Shown here in pieces: positions 7,799-16,882 of a DNA stretch of 64,000 bases. The DNA is from Collimonas sp. OK307 (GTDB lineage Bacteria > Pseudomonadota > Gammaproteobacteria > Burkholderiales > Burkholderiaceae_D), in contig NZ_FOQI01000022.1 of NCBI RefSeq assembly GCF_900113705.1, forward strand, positions 1 to 64,000, written 5' to 3'. Position 1 is the first letter of the stretch. The number at the start of each line of letters is the position of its first letter. Below the pieces are notes generated by a model that searched no databases, was not told the DNA's origin, and was given only the letters and a program-made list of their open reading frames with translations. The position numbers and the translations under genes were made by a program.

Positions 7799-9394
7799 TC
7801 ACCTTCCCTGCCGGATGAAATCTACCGCCTTCTCGGCAATCATGATGGCTGGTGCATTGGTGTTGCCACCGATTAGCGTCGGCATGATCGATGCGTCCAC
7901 CACCCGCAAACCCTGGATACCATGGACTTTCAATGTCGGATCGACAACAGCGGTCGGGTCGACGCCCATCTTGCAGGTGCCGACCGGATGATAAACCGTA
8001 TCGACATAAGTCCTTAATATCGTGCGTATCTGTTCATCAGATTGCACATCCGCGGTGCGCATGTCACGTGTGCTATAGCTGGCCAGCGCTGGCGCATCCA
8101 GCAATTTGCGTGTCATCTTGAACGCATCCACCATGTCTTCCAGATCTTGCGGATGATCCAGGAACCTGGGATCGATCAGCGGTGCATCCTGCGGATTGGT
8201 ATTGCGTAAGCGGACATCGCCTTTGCTCTGCGGCCGCAATAAACAAACATGGCAGGAAAAGCCGTGGCCGAGGCGCAGCGTTCGCGCATGATTTTCAACA
8301 CCAGCCATGACAAAATGCAATTGCAGGTTTGGCGCAGGCAAATCGGGCCGGGTCTTCAAAAACCCGCCACACTCGGCAAAATTACTGGTCAGCATGCCAC
8401 GCCGATCATGGCGGAAACGCTGTAGTTCCTTCAGCATGCGGACCGATCCGCTGGCCGAGATACCGAAGGTATCCAGACTGTCCGATTTATGGCAAAACAC
8501 GAAATCGGGATGGTCTTGCAGATTCTTGCCGACGCCTGGCAAATGATGTTGCACCTGGATGCCCAGCTGGCGCAACTCGGTGCCGTCGCCAATGCCCGAC
8601 AACATCAACAGTTGCGGCGACTGGAAAGCGCCGGCGCAGAGAATCACCTCGCGCCTGGCGCGCAGCACACGCAACTTGCCGCCCTGCCGGACTTCCACGC
8701 CGGTTACCCGTCCCTGTTCGATGATAAGGCGTTCCGTATAGGCGCTGGTTTCCACGCACAGGTTGCTGCGCTGGCCCATGTGCGGCATCAGGTAAGCACG
8801 CGCGGCGCTCCAGCGTTCGCCGTTTTTCTGGGTAACCTGGTAAACACCCAGTCCCTCCTGATGCTCGGCGTTGAAATCCTCGCTGAGCGGATAGCCAGCC
8901 TGGCGTGCAGCTTCCAGATAGTGCAGATGGAGTGGATTGTCGGTGCGCAGATCGCTGACCCATAAGGGACCGTCTTGACCGTGCCAGGCATTGGAAATCC
9001 GTTCGTTATGCTCCGACTTCTTAAAATAAGGCAGCACATCGTCAAAAGACCAGCCGTTGTTACCGAGCTCGGCCCAATGATCATAATCGGAGCGATGGCC
9101 GCGAATATAAACCATGGCATTGATTGCCGACGATCCGCCCAGTGTCTTGCCGCGCGGTTGATAACCGCGGCGGCCGTTGAGTCCGGCCTGAGGCACGGTT
9201 TCGAAGGCCCAGTTGTTGAGCCTGGTCGGCACCATGGCAAGTGCGCCAACCGGCATCTTTACAGCCCAACTGTCGCCGCTACCGCCCGCCTCTAACAAAC
9301 AGACCGACAACTCCGGGTCTTCTGTCAGGCGACCCGCCATCACACACCCGGCCGAACCGCCGCCTACCACCACAAAGTCAAACTCATCGCTCAC
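7799..9394 (-). CDS. GMC family oxidoreductase (choline/alcohol dehydrogenase-like)
   Basis: A 531-residue FAD flavoprotein of the glucose-methanol-choline family. I chose the GTG at 9394 (VSDEFDFVVVGGGSAGCVMA) because GGGAG lies 8 bases upstream and the residues before it do not align with the family; the open frame itself extends to 9469. The FAD-binding GxGxxG motif is at residues 10-15. The GMC signatures GKTLGGSSAINAMVYIRGH and GAFQSPQLLMLSGIG follow, and the catalytic His lies in TVYHPVGTCKMG near residue 465. It resembles BetA-like dehydrogenases, but there is no betaine operon here, so the alcohol substrate is unknown. The GNAT gene follows 6 bases later. Confidence 0.9.
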   Translation of the reverse strand: MSDEFDFVVVGGGSAGCVMAGRLTEDPELSVCLLEAGGSGDSWAVKMPVGALAMVPTRLNNWAFETVPQAGLNGRRGYQPRGKTLGGSSAINAMVYIRGHRSDYDHWAELGNNGWSFDDVLPYFKKSEHNERISNAWHGQDGPLWVSDLRTDNPLHLHYLEAARQAGYPLSEDFNAEHQEGLGVYQVTQKNGERWSAARAYLMPHMGQRSNLCVETSAYTERLIIEQGRVTGVEVRQGGKLRVLRARREVILCAGAFQSPQLLMLSGIGDGTELRQLGIQVQHHLPGVGKNLQDHPDFVFCHKSDSLDTFGISASGSVRMLKELQRFRHDRRGMLTSNFAECGGFLKTRPDLPAPNLQLHFVMAGVENHARTLRLGHGFSCHVCLLRPQSKGDVRLRNTNPQDAPLIDPRFLDHPQDLEDMVDAFKMTRKLLDAPALASYSTRDMRTADVQSDEQIRTILRTYVDTVYHPVGTCKMGVDPTAVVDPTLKVHGIQGLRVVDASIMPTLIGGNTNAPAIMIAEKAVDFIRQGR

Positions 9395-9588
9395 TATGTG
9401 TCTCCCGCTCAGGATACCGCTCTTGGTTATATTTATGCGTTGCAGATCGACAAGCCTGCCAGGCGACAAATTTAACAGTTACGGGATGATCACGCCATGC
9501 GGTGTTTTAGAGCATTTGTTTCAATTTCGGGAAATATTCAGCCGAATTCAACCGGACTCAAGCGATTGCGCAACATGATGCGGCAGAT

Positions 9589-9813
9589 TCAATGCGCTTT
9601 CGACATGACTACCAGCCATTTGCGAAATAGCAGTATTTCCAAATGTCCAGCCTGGATGCCGGCATTGCATTCGACCACGGGATTGCTTCTGTAGAGGCGT
9701 TTGTAGAAATCGCGGCAGATGAACAATTCACGCTTGCCGAAGCGCATCAGGATTGAGGAAGGGGTAGACTCCATACCAAAGCGGGAGCCGGAGGTAATAT
9801 CCAAGTTCGTCAT
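9589..9813 (-). CDS. Small hypothetical protein, possibly SOS-regulated
   Basis: A 74-residue ORF starting MTNLDITSGSRFGMESTPSS and ending WLVVMSKAH. No family is recognised. The composition is mixed (aromatic, basic, one Cys in the middle and one in FICRDFYK), with a moderately hydrophobic C-terminus and no signal peptide. The notable context is a perfect LexA-type palindrome 47 bases upstream of the ATG (9860-9879), which would place this gene under SOS control. The ribosome-binding site is weak (GGAATTGCTGCC before ATG). An internal ATG at codon 14 is possible. Confidence 0.5.
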   Translation of the reverse strand: MTNLDITSGSRFGMESTPSSILMRFGKRELFICRDFYKRLYRSNPVVECNAGIQAGHLEILLFRKWLVVMSKAH

Positions 9814-9859
9814 GGCAGCAATTCCAATCTCGTTGAAGGGAAGTCCACTGTACCATAAC

Positions 9860-9879
9860 TACTGTATGTACATACAGTA
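9860..9879. promoter_or_regulatory. LexA-type SOS box
   Basis: TACTGTATGTACATACAGTA is a perfect 20-base palindrome that matches the CTGT-N8-ACAG LexA operator of beta- and gamma-proteobacteria, including the alternating AT-type core. It lies between the small ORF at 9589-9813 (start 47 bases away) and the Pro/Tyr-rich gene end (9972), so only the small ORF is positioned to be controlled. The assignment follows the known LexA consensus; binding is not shown. Confidence 0.7.
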
Positions 9880-9971
9880 AAATGCGATGTGTCTGTTTTT
9901 AGTCACGCCGCAAGCCGGCCATCGGCACAACTTGCGGCTGCAAGACATATCAGGTCAATGCATTGACCAAA

Positions 9972-10280
9972 TCAACGGCGCCAGTCACGATCATGGTAGC
10001 GATCATGCCAGCCGCGTCCACCGCGCCAGTAGCCGGGGCGACCATAATAATACGGTGGGTAATAACCTGGGGCGCCATACACCACGACCGGCGGCGGCCG
10101 CACATACACGGGTGGCGGCGCGTAATAGACAGGCGGCGGGTTGTAATAGACCGGTGGCGGCGGGTAATACGCAGGCACACCGATATTCACCGACCAGTGT
10201 GCTCCAGCGAATGCCGGAGTTGCCGAAAACACGCCGACGGCAAGCAATCCAAGCAGGGCAACGCGCATGGTTTTTTTCAT
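9972..10280 (-). CDS. Secreted proline/tyrosine-rich repeat protein
   Basis: A 102-residue precursor. I chose the ATG at 10280 (MKKTMRVALLGLLAVGVFSA) because it gives a clean signal peptide cleaved after TPAFA; the ORF extends further upstream without signal character. The mature part is dominated by repeats of PPPVYY/PPPVYV (residues about 36-62) and a Gly/Tyr/Arg/Trp-rich tail ending HDRYHDRDWRR. Such short proteins are common in Burkholderiales envelopes and have no known function. The glycine-zipper protein at 39910-40326 has a similar PVYY repeat tail. Confidence 0.8.
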   Translation of the reverse strand: MKKTMRVALLGLLAVGVFSATPAFAGAHWSVNIGVPAYYPPPPVYYNPPPVYYAPPPVYVRPPPVVVYGAPGYYPPYYYGRPGYWRGGRGWHDRYHDRDWRR

Positions 10281-10423
10281 GGCAGTTCTCGATGGCTTTA
10301 AGTTAAACATGACTATATTTAACCTAATTTTGGAACGCATCGCCATGCACAAGTCGTAAGGCCTGTAACAACATGTATCACAATGCATAAATTGTGGCTT
10401 TTTTCGTACACATGAACGCGAAA

Positions 10424-11074
10424 TTATTCAATGGCCAGGCCCTGGCGTTTGTATCTCGCGATTTTTATCAGCCCCTGCGCGATCAGGAAAAGCCCCACCA
10501 ATAGCATGACGGCATTAGCCATCACCCGCGGGTAACCCAACACCGTGACATTCAGGAACGGATAGGGATAAAACCCCGAAAGGCTGCCACGCACCATCGC
10601 CATCAGGAAATAGGCTAGCGGGTAGATCAGCCACAAAAGACTGTCTTTTGCCTGCAAGCCGTTCTTCACTGCAAACAACAGCCAGTACAAGGTAAACAGC
10701 AACGGAACGACAGTATGCAAGCCTTCGTCCGCGAGCCGATGCAAACCGGTAAACGGAGCATGGTTGCGCAGCAAGAGGTTGTAGCCCAGGCCGACAAAGA
10801 TGATATACAGGGCCTGCGCGGCCAGTACCCCGGGCCGCGAGAAATAGCGGCCAAGCGCGGAGTCCGGCATGAGCAACAGCGATGTGCAGCAAACCGCCAG
10901 CAGGAGATTGGTCAGGATCGTCAAAAAACCAAACATGCGCCAGACGGCCTCGCCGTAAGTCATGCCATTGCCTACCAAGGCAGGAATTGAAATGGAAAAT
11001 TGCGCGGCAATGGCACACCAGGCAACCAGCGCAATCAGCAACAGCAACAATTGCGGTTCGATAGTTTTTTTCAT
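10424..11074 (-). CDS. Pr6Pr family membrane protein
   Basis: A 216-residue protein with about six membrane segments. The sequence around GMTYGEAVWRMFGFLTILTN, RNHAPFTGLHRLADEGLHTV and YPLAYFLMAMVRGSLSGFYP matches the Pr6Pr (FAR-17a/AIG1-like) family, whose function in bacteria is unknown. The conserved polar residues (N56, H104, H113, H119 region) sit within or near membrane segments. It follows ribE by 43 bases on the same strand and could be read from the same transcript. Confidence 0.8.
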   Translation of the reverse strand: MKKTIEPQLLLLLIALVAWCAIAAQFSISIPALVGNGMTYGEAVWRMFGFLTILTNLLLAVCCTSLLLMPDSALGRYFSRPGVLAAQALYIIFVGLGYNLLLRNHAPFTGLHRLADEGLHTVVPLLFTLYWLLFAVKNGLQAKDSLLWLIYPLAYFLMAMVRGSLSGFYPYPFLNVTVLGYPRVMANAVMLLVGLFLIAQGLIKIARYKRQGLAIE

Positions 11075-11117
11075 AGACGATTTCCGAGGTGTTGAGGCAC
11101 TACGCTAATGCCATGTT

Positions 11118-11744
11118 TCAGGAAACAATGCCTTGATCGACACTCAACATGCGTTCCACATAGCGTGCAATCAGATCGACCTCCAGATTGACTTGCTTGC
11201 CAACCTGCAGATGTTTTAAGGCGGTCACTTCGATCGTGTGGGGAATCAGGTTGATCGAAAACAGGCAGCCGTCGGCCACATCGTCGACCCGGTTCACTGT
11301 CAGCGAAACGCCGTTGACCACTACCGAACCTTTATAGGCAAAGTATTTGGCGAGATCGCGCGCGGCCTTGATGACCAGTTCCCAGGACTCGCCCACCGGC
11401 TCGAATTTCTGCACCAGGCCGAGACCATCTACATGGCCGGATACCAGATGGCCGCCCAGCCGATCAGCCAGGGTCAGCGCCTTTTCCAGATTGACTTCAC
11501 CACTGGCGTCGAGGCCGACGGTGCGATTCAGGCTTTCGCGCGAAACGTCGACTTCAAAGCTGCTGGCGGTCTTGTCGACCACCGTCATGCAAGCGCCATT
11601 CAAGGCAATCGAATCGCCAAGCGCGACGTCGGCAAGCGACAAGGCACCGGCGTCGATATTCAGCCTGACGCCATCCTCGGCGCTGGAACCAAGCGGTTTA
11701 ACGGAAGTGATTTTGCCGACGGCAGCGACGATACCAGTGAACAT
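11118..11744 (-). CDS. ribE: Riboflavin synthase, alpha subunit
   Basis: A 208-residue enzyme that dismutates two 6,7-dimethyl-8-ribityllumazines to riboflavin. The start MFTGIVAAVG at 11744 is the universal N-terminus of the family; the ORF reaches 11798 only by overlapping ribD. Two lumazine-binding repeats are visible, with the motifs LNGACMTVVDKTASSFEVDV (first) and VNGVSLTVNRVDD (second). Length is normal (about 200-215). It lies 16 bases after ribD on the same strand, so ribD-ribE form an operon. Lumazine synthase and DHBP synthase are encoded about 40 kb away (51806-53521). Confidence 0.95.
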   Translation of the reverse strand: MFTGIVAAVGKITSVKPLGSSAEDGVRLNIDAGALSLADVALGDSIALNGACMTVVDKTASSFEVDVSRESLNRTVGLDASGEVNLEKALTLADRLGGHLVSGHVDGLGLVQKFEPVGESWELVIKAARDLAKYFAYKGSVVVNGVSLTVNRVDDVADGCLFSINLIPHTIEVTALKHLQVGKQVNLEVDLIARYVERMLSVDQGIVS

Positions 11745-11760
11745 GATAGTGATATAAAAA

Positions 11761-12846
11761 TTAATGGAATCGTGCAAGGATACGCAAATCCTCGCCAATC
11801 TGCTTGATTTGATGAAATTTCAGGGTCACCTTATCCTGCAGATTCTCCAGCGCAGGCAGGCTGAACATGCCGCGGCCGTCGCCCAGGATGGCCGGCGCCA
11901 GATAGACCAGCAATTCGTCGACGCAATGTTCCCTGATCAGCGAAGCATTCAGCTTGGAACCGGCTTCGACATGCAACTCATTGATCTGGCGCTTGCCTAG
12001 TTCGAGTATGACCTGCGGCAAATCGACCTTGCCGCCGGCGTTTGGCAGCACTACCACCTCCGTGCCCTGCTGCTCCAGTAACGCCTGTTTTTCGGCATCG
12101 ACTGTGGCGCAGAAAATCAGGTTGCCGCCGCCGACCAGGATTTTTGCATCCGGGCTGATGCTTAATTTACTGTCTACGATGACGCGCAACGGCTGCCGTG
12201 CAAGTTGCACGGTACGCACCGTCAGTTGCGGATTGTCTTCCTTCACCGTGCCGATACCGGTCAGGATGGCGCCGGCGCGGGCACGCCACATATGGCCATC
12301 ATCGCGTGCTGCCTGTGAAGTGATCCATTGGCTCTGGCCGTTACGCAGCGCGGTCATGCCATCCAGGCTGGCGGCTACTTTCAGCCTTACCCAGGGCTTA
12401 CCCGTTTGCATGCGCGTAAAAAATCCAATATTCAACTCGCGCGCCTGTGCCGCCAGAACGCCCGACTCGACCGCTATCCCTGCCGCTTGCAGACGTGCCC
12501 TGCCCTGTCCCGCAACCAGCGGATTGGGGTCGTCCATGGCAGCTACCACCTTGGCTACTCCGGCCCGCACCAAGGCATCGGCACAAGGCGGCGTGCGGCC
12601 GAAATGGCTGCACGGCTCCAACGTGACGTAGACGGTGGCGCCGCGCGCATCGTGGCCTTTGGCGACGGCGTCTTGCAGCGCCTGGATCTCGGCGTGGTTG
12701 CCGCCCGGCGGCTGGGTAAAGCCGCTGCCGATAATCTGGCCGTCCTTGACGATCACGCAGCCGACGGCGGGATTAGGCGCACTCGACAGCTGGCCGTTTT
12801 CAGCCAGCTGCAAGGCTTGCGACATCAACAATTCAGCCTGGGTCAT
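11761..12846 (-). CDS. ribD: Bifunctional riboflavin deaminase/reductase RibD
   Basis: A 361-residue cytosolic enzyme catalysing the deaminase and reductase steps after GTP cyclohydrolase II. I chose the ATG at 12846 (MTQAELLMSQALQLAENGQL) because it matches the family N-terminus; the open frame runs to 12933. The N-terminal zinc deaminase domain has HAE at 51-53, C79 and C88 (LEPCSHFGRTPPC). The C-terminal reductase starts near residue 145 (KPWVRLKVAASLDGMTALRNG) and contains ITSQAARDDGHMWRARAGAI. Length is standard. It is followed by ribE. Confidence 0.95.
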   Translation of the reverse strand: MTQAELLMSQALQLAENGQLSSAPNPAVGCVIVKDGQIIGSGFTQPPGGNHAEIQALQDAVAKGHDARGATVYVTLEPCSHFGRTPPCADALVRAGVAKVVAAMDDPNPLVAGQGRARLQAAGIAVESGVLAAQARELNIGFFTRMQTGKPWVRLKVAASLDGMTALRNGQSQWITSQAARDDGHMWRARAGAILTGIGTVKEDNPQLTVRTVQLARQPLRVIVDSKLSISPDAKILVGGGNLIFCATVDAEKQALLEQQGTEVVVLPNAGGKVDLPQVILELGKRQINELHVEAGSKLNASLIREHCVDELLVYLAPAILGDGRGMFSLPALENLQDKVTLKFHQIKQIGEDLRILARFH

Positions 12847-12981
12847 GGGTTGAGCCTGAAAGTAAGCCTGGAGATCATGTGGAAGCCATAAGTAAAAGAT
12901 ATGCGGTGATTGTACAAAATATGCCGGAACCACCGTTAATTAAAATGCGATGCGGGGTATTACCCGGATTTCACCCGGATT

Positions 12982-13947
12982 TCAAGACGGCGGGACCAGG
13001 CTGGCGGCCGCGCTATTGCGCAGCGTGACGACCCGCTTGAATACAGCGCGCAACTTGCTGTCACTCGCCAGTCTGGCGTTGCCGTTGCAATCGATATAAC
13101 GCTGCGGCTCGATGGAAAGATTGCGCTCACCGGACAGCAGCAAACACAGACGGACACTGACGACTCTGCCCCAGTTCTGGTATTGGCTGGTGGATAAACT
13201 TGCGACCTGTGTCGCGTTCAAGAACTGACTGACGCTAACATCGTTGAGCGCCGCTACGCCATACACCAATTGCATGTCTTCGACATTATTGAGGATCGGT
13301 TGCGCACTGTTGTTGCCATTGCCCTGACAATACAAAGAATTGGCACTGGCGCCTGCACGCGTGGCTACAAAAAAGAGATTTCGCGCAATGCGGACATTTG
13401 GCGCCAGCCGGTAGGCCGGATGGCCGGGCGGCACTGCGCTCGGGCCAACTCCCACGCCATTGCAGTCAACACCGGCGCCGCTGGCCGGGTCAACATGGTC
13501 GTCCAGCCGGTAACTGACTTCAAAACCAGCCATCCCGGGATTTACGCTACACGAGAAATCTTTCCCCGGCGCCAGCGGTTTGACGAAGCCATGCTCGCAG
13601 CCTCGCAAACCTTGCGCCGGTGAGCCGTCTGCAAGAATAAAATCGGTGATCGCCATGGTACCCGCGGCACCTGCCGCAGCAATGGTACTGGCCGTGACCA
13701 GATTGCCAAACCCCGCTTGCCGCAAATCCCGTTCCATCAACCTCATGGCGTAGTTGCCATCCTGATACAGGCGTCTCTTATCTTCGCTCAATCGAAAACT
13801 GGTGCTACTGCCAAGATAAACCGTTGTGCTCACCAACAGGACGCCGGAAGCAATCGCCATTGCCACCAGCAACTCCACCAGCGAAAGACCACACTGAAAT
13901 GGTGCGTGCAACGCTCGCTTTTTGCAGATGGCAGCAATGATCAGCAT
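12982..13947 (-). CDS. pilW: Type IV pilus minor pilin PilW-like protein
   Basis: A 321-residue prepilin-like protein. A short leader ends at CG and is followed by LSLVELLVAMAIASGVLL, the type III (prepilin peptidase) cleavage motif with Glu at mature position 5. The C-terminal part matches the PilW family of minor pilins that prime type IV pilus assembly (…KRVVTLRN at the end). The ATG at 13947 overlaps the fimT stop in ATGCTGA, which implies translational coupling; the frame is open to 13995. Usual partners pilV, pilX and pilY1 are not next to it: ribD follows instead. Confidence 0.85.
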   Translation of the reverse strand: MLIIAAICKKRALHAPFQCGLSLVELLVAMAIASGVLLVSTTVYLGSSTSFRLSEDKRRLYQDGNYAMRLMERDLRQAGFGNLVTASTIAAAGAAGTMAITDFILADGSPAQGLRGCEHGFVKPLAPGKDFSCSVNPGMAGFEVSYRLDDHVDPASGAGVDCNGVGVGPSAVPPGHPAYRLAPNVRIARNLFFVATRAGASANSLYCQGNGNNSAQPILNNVEDMQLVYGVAALNDVSVSQFLNATQVASLSTSQYQNWGRVVSVRLCLLLSGERNLSIEPQRYIDCNGNARLASDSKLRAVFKRVVTLRNSAAASLVPPS

Positions 13948-14495
13948 TCGCCGCCATCCATCTTGACGCTGACCCGGCCGGAACTGGCGATGCACACCGT
14001 ACGCACAAACTCATCGTTGTGGCTGAACACCACCTTGGTGAAACTGCTGCTGGCGTTGCCGGTGCCGTTATAGGTAATCGACCTCCTGCCGGCGTTGGCC
14101 CTGGTATTGTCGTTCAGAGCACCTTGCCGCAGCAATATTTTGCGGCTATCGCCGACCATCACCAGCCAACCGGCGCCCCAGTCGCCGGCAGCATGCCTGG
14201 GGGTGGCCGCGGCACTGCATATGGCGTCGGCAGAATCGGCATCTACACTACGGCAGATCAACACTGCGCGCCCCCGCTGGATCGCCTCACTGCGCACCAA
14301 GGCGAGTGCGGCGATGAATTGACTGGTTTCCGCAGATAGCCGGTTCTGAATGACGAACGCCCGCATAGAGGGCAAAGCCAGGCTCAACAGGATGGCCATG
14401 ATCGCCAGCGTTATCATGGCCTCGATCAGGGTCATGCCTGAAGCCATGCTTGAATCTGGCGCAAACACACGCCTGGTCGAGCGCTGCAAACGCAT
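13941..14495 (-). CDS. fimT: FimT/GspH-type pseudopilin
   Basis: A 184-residue prepilin-like protein. Residues 19-38 (SGMTLIEAMITLAIMAILLS) form the prepilin peptidase motif, with cleavage before MTLIE and Glu at +5, followed by the hydrophobic N-terminal helix. Downstream SEAIQRGRAVLICRS and the C-terminal SSGRVSVKMDGGEC match GspH/FimT pseudopilins. These proteins sit at the pilus tip, and FimT of some species binds DNA during natural transformation. The stop overlaps the pilW start. It lies behind the nrdR terminator, so it needs its own promoter. Confidence 0.9.
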   Translation of the reverse strand: MRLQRSTRRVFAPDSSMASGMTLIEAMITLAIMAILLSLALPSMRAFVIQNRLSAETSQFIAALALVRSEAIQRGRAVLICRSVDADSADAICSAAATPRHAAGDWGAGWLVMVGDSRKILLRQGALNDNTRANAGRRSITYNGTGNASSSFTKVVFSHNDEFVRTVCIASSGRVSVKMDGGEC

Positions 14496-14544
14496 AAGCG
14501 GTCCCGGTTATTGTCTTTGTGATATTTTCAACAACCATTCTCGC

Positions 14545-14575
14545 AAAAAAATAGCGCCGATCCGAGCGGCGCTAA
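14545..14575 (-). terminator. Terminator of nrdR
   Basis: On the minus strand the stem TAGCGCCG/CGGCGCTA (7-base loop) is followed by a run of Ts. It lies 20 bases past the nrdR stop codon and separates nrdR from fimT. Confidence 0.85.
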
Positions 14576-14594
14576 CTTTTTAAGCATTTACTTT

Positions 14595-15062
14595 CTACTT
14601 CCTGCGAGTTGGGGGCCCGGAGAACTCTTCAATCATGTTCTGGAACTCTGCAACGTCTTCAAAACTCTTGTAGACCGAGGCGAAACGGATATACGCAATC
14701 TTGTCCAACCGCTTCAATTCGCGCATGACCAGTTCACCGACATGGCCTGAGAGAACTTCACGCTCGCCGCTGGAAAGCAGCTTTTCCTTGATACGCTGCA
14801 ATGCCTCGTCCAGCGCCTCGACCGATACCGGGCGCTTGCGCAAGGCCAGCATCAGGCTGGCGCGCAATTTGAGCGGATCGAAATCGGTGCGGCTGCCATT
14901 TTTCTTGACGATGACCGGCATCGCCAGCTCTATCCGTTCAAAGGTAGTGAAACGCTTGTCGCATTGCATGCAACGGCGCCGGCGGCGAATCGAATCACCC
15001 TCTTCCGACACGCGCGTATCGAGCACCTGGGTGTCTTCATGCTGGCAGAATGGACATTTCAT
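14595..15062 (-). CDS. nrdR: Transcriptional repressor NrdR
   Basis: A 155-residue repressor of ribonucleotide reductase genes that senses ATP/dATP. A zinc ribbon with C3, C6, C31 and C34 (CPFC…CMQC) is followed by an ATP-cone domain ([20 protein letters not shown]…). Length is typical. It follows glyA with a 203-base gap; the glyA-nrdR pairing is widely conserved in proteobacteria. The C-terminal GPPTRRK is a species-variable tail. Confidence 0.97.
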   Translation of the reverse strand: MKCPFCQHEDTQVLDTRVSEEGDSIRRRRRCMQCDKRFTTFERIELAMPVIVKKNGSRTDFDPLKLRASLMLALRKRPVSVEALDEALQRIKEKLLSSGEREVLSGHVGELVMRELKRLDKIAYIRFASVYKSFEDVAEFQNMIEEFSGPPTRRK

Positions 15063-15265
15063 GATGGCAGTAATCCGAAGGTTATTGCGGCGGGCAGTGT
15101 CGGCAGTTCCATCTCTACATTATTCCTTTTTGGAGCCTCGCGTCTATCTCATGCAAAGCACACTACCACTGATGGACCATGGGCCCGTGCAGAATTCAAG
15201 CTGCGCCGGGCCCATGGTTTTATTCAATCACCGACAAGCTCTGCAGCCCATCGGCAATCAGTGCA

Positions 15266-16513
15266 TCAAGCTGCATACACAGGGAAAGCGTCAGTCAGTT
15301 TCTTGACTTCAGCCTTGACCCGTTCGATGGTCGCTGCGTCATGCGGGTTGTCGAGCACATCGGCGATCAGGTTACCGACCTTGGTTGCTTCCGCTTCCTT
15401 GAAGCCGCGAGTGGTGAACGCCGGGCTGCCGAGACGGATACCGGAAGTGACGAATGGCTTTTCCGGATCGTTAGGAATGGCGTTCTTGTTGCAGGTCATG
15501 TGGGCTGCACCGAGAATCGCTTCGGCTTCCTTGCCGGTGATTTTCTTGGCGCGCAAATCAACCAGCATCACGTGCGATTCGGTACGGCCGGAAACGATAC
15601 GCAAGCCACGTGCGATCAGTGCTTTCGCCAGAGCGTCGGCATTCTTTACGACCTGCTGCTGATAAGCCTTGAATTCAGGCGTCAGCGCTTCCTTGAACGC
15701 GACCGCTTTACCAGCGATGACGTGCATCAGCGGACCGCCCTGGATGCCGGGGAAAATCGCCGAATTGATGGCTTTTTCGAACTCGGCTTTCATCAGGATG
15801 ATGCCGCCGCGCGGACCGCGCAGGGATTTATGGGTAGTCGAAGTGACGAAGTCGGCGTGCGGCACCGGGTTCGGATATTCACCGGCGGCGATCAGGCCGG
15901 CATAGTGCGCCATGTCGACCATGAAGTAAGCGCCGACTGCCTTAGCCACTTTAGACATCCGCTCGAAGTCGATGCGCAAGGCGTAAGCAGAAGCGCCGGC
16001 GATGATCAGCTTAGGCTTCTTTTCGTGCGCCAGGCGTTCAAACGCTTCGTAGTCGATTTCTTCTTTTTCGTTGAGGCCGTAGGAGACTACGTTGAACCAC
16101 TTGCCCGACATGTTCAATGCCATGCCGTGCGTCAGGTGACCGCCTTCAGCCAGCGACATGCCCATGATGGTGTCGCCTGGCTTGAGCATCGCGAAGAACA
16201 CGCCCTGGTTGGCTTGCGAACCGGAGTTCGGCTGAACGTTTGCGGCTTCGGCGCCGAACAATTCTTTGACGCGGTCGATTGCCAGTTGTTCGGCGATGTC
16301 GACGAATTCGCAACCGCCGTAGTAACGCTTGCCCGGATAACCTTCAGCGTACTTGTTGGTCAGCTGCGTGCCTTGCGCTTCCATCACGGCAGGCGAAGTG
16401 TAGTTTTCCGAGGCGATCAGCTCGATATGCTCTTGCTGGCGATTGTTTTCTTTCTGGATGGCGCTCCACAATTCTGGATCGACATTGGCGATAGTGTGGT
16501 TTTTTTCGAACAT
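15266..16513 (-). CDS. glyA: Serine hydroxymethyltransferase
   Basis: A 415-residue PLP enzyme that interconverts serine and glycine with tetrahydrofolate and supplies one-carbon units. The ATG at 16513 ([20 protein letters not shown]) has GGAG 6 bases upstream, so it is preferred over the ATG 12 bases earlier. The PLP-lysine motif [14 protein letters not shown] lies near residue 225; [19 protein letters not shown] and [13 protein letters not shown] are standard SHMT signatures. Length is standard (about 415-420). Confidence 0.98.
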   Translation of the reverse strand: MFEKNHTIANVDPELWSAIQKENNRQQEHIELIASENYTSPAVMEAQGTQLTNKYAEGYPGKRYYGGCEFVDIAEQLAIDRVKELFGAEAANVQPNSGSQANQGVFFAMLKPGDTIMGMSLAEGGHLTHGMALNMSGKWFNVVSYGLNEKEEIDYEAFERLAHEKKPKLIIAGASAYALRIDFERMSKVAKAVGAYFMVDMAHYAGLIAAGEYPNPVPHADFVTSTTHKSLRGPRGGIILMKAEFEKAINSAIFPGIQGGPLMHVIAGKAVAFKEALTPEFKAYQQQVVKNADALAKALIARGLRIVSGRTESHVMLVDLRAKKITGKEAEAILGAAHMTCNKNAIPNDPEKPFVTSGIRLGSPAFTTRGFKEAEATKVGNLIADVLDNPHDAATIERVKAEVKKLTDAFPVYAA

Positions 16514-16882
16514 GTGATACTCCAATCGATAAGGTTGAGCCTAAATCGAATGAGGGCCAGAATATTGGGGAAATGCGGCAGCCTCAGTCGTACGTTCCAT
16601 TCGGGCTGCCCAGGCGTACGGCGATGAAATCTCACGCTTCCCGGTGGATGCCCACCTTTTGCCGAAGCCGCTGCAATCTTATGAATCCGCGCGGTCCGGT
16701 TTTTTCGCCAGTTACGTGAGACGAAATGGTGCGGCTATTGTAAGCGATAGCGCCTGGTTTGGGCAAGATTGGCGCGCGCCTCGACGCCGGATAAAAAAAA
16801 GCCGCCCGGGGGGGCGGCCCTTGATCATGGTTTGCTAAAAAACAATAAATCGTCAATACATGCGTACATTGCTTATAGCTGC
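16514..16882. other. Intergenic region upstream of glyA
   Basis: These 369 bases contain the glyA leader and promoter region and the terminator of the TonB receptor gene (16793-16820). No gene, known riboswitch fold or repeat was recognised. In particular I saw no tandem glycine-riboswitch pattern. Confidence 0.5.
16793..16820 (-). terminator. Terminator of the TonB-dependent receptor gene
   Basis: Read on the minus strand, GGGCCGCCC, a C-rich loop and GGGCGGC are followed by eight Ts. It lies about 65 bases past the receptor stop codon. Confidence 0.85.

Noticed and set aside
15179-16627. A 482-codon plus-strand ORF opposite glyA
   Set aside because: Antisense shadow of glyA with low-complexity composition.
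16514-16790. Possible glycine riboswitch before glyA
   Set aside because: No tandem aptamer-like conserved core was visible.
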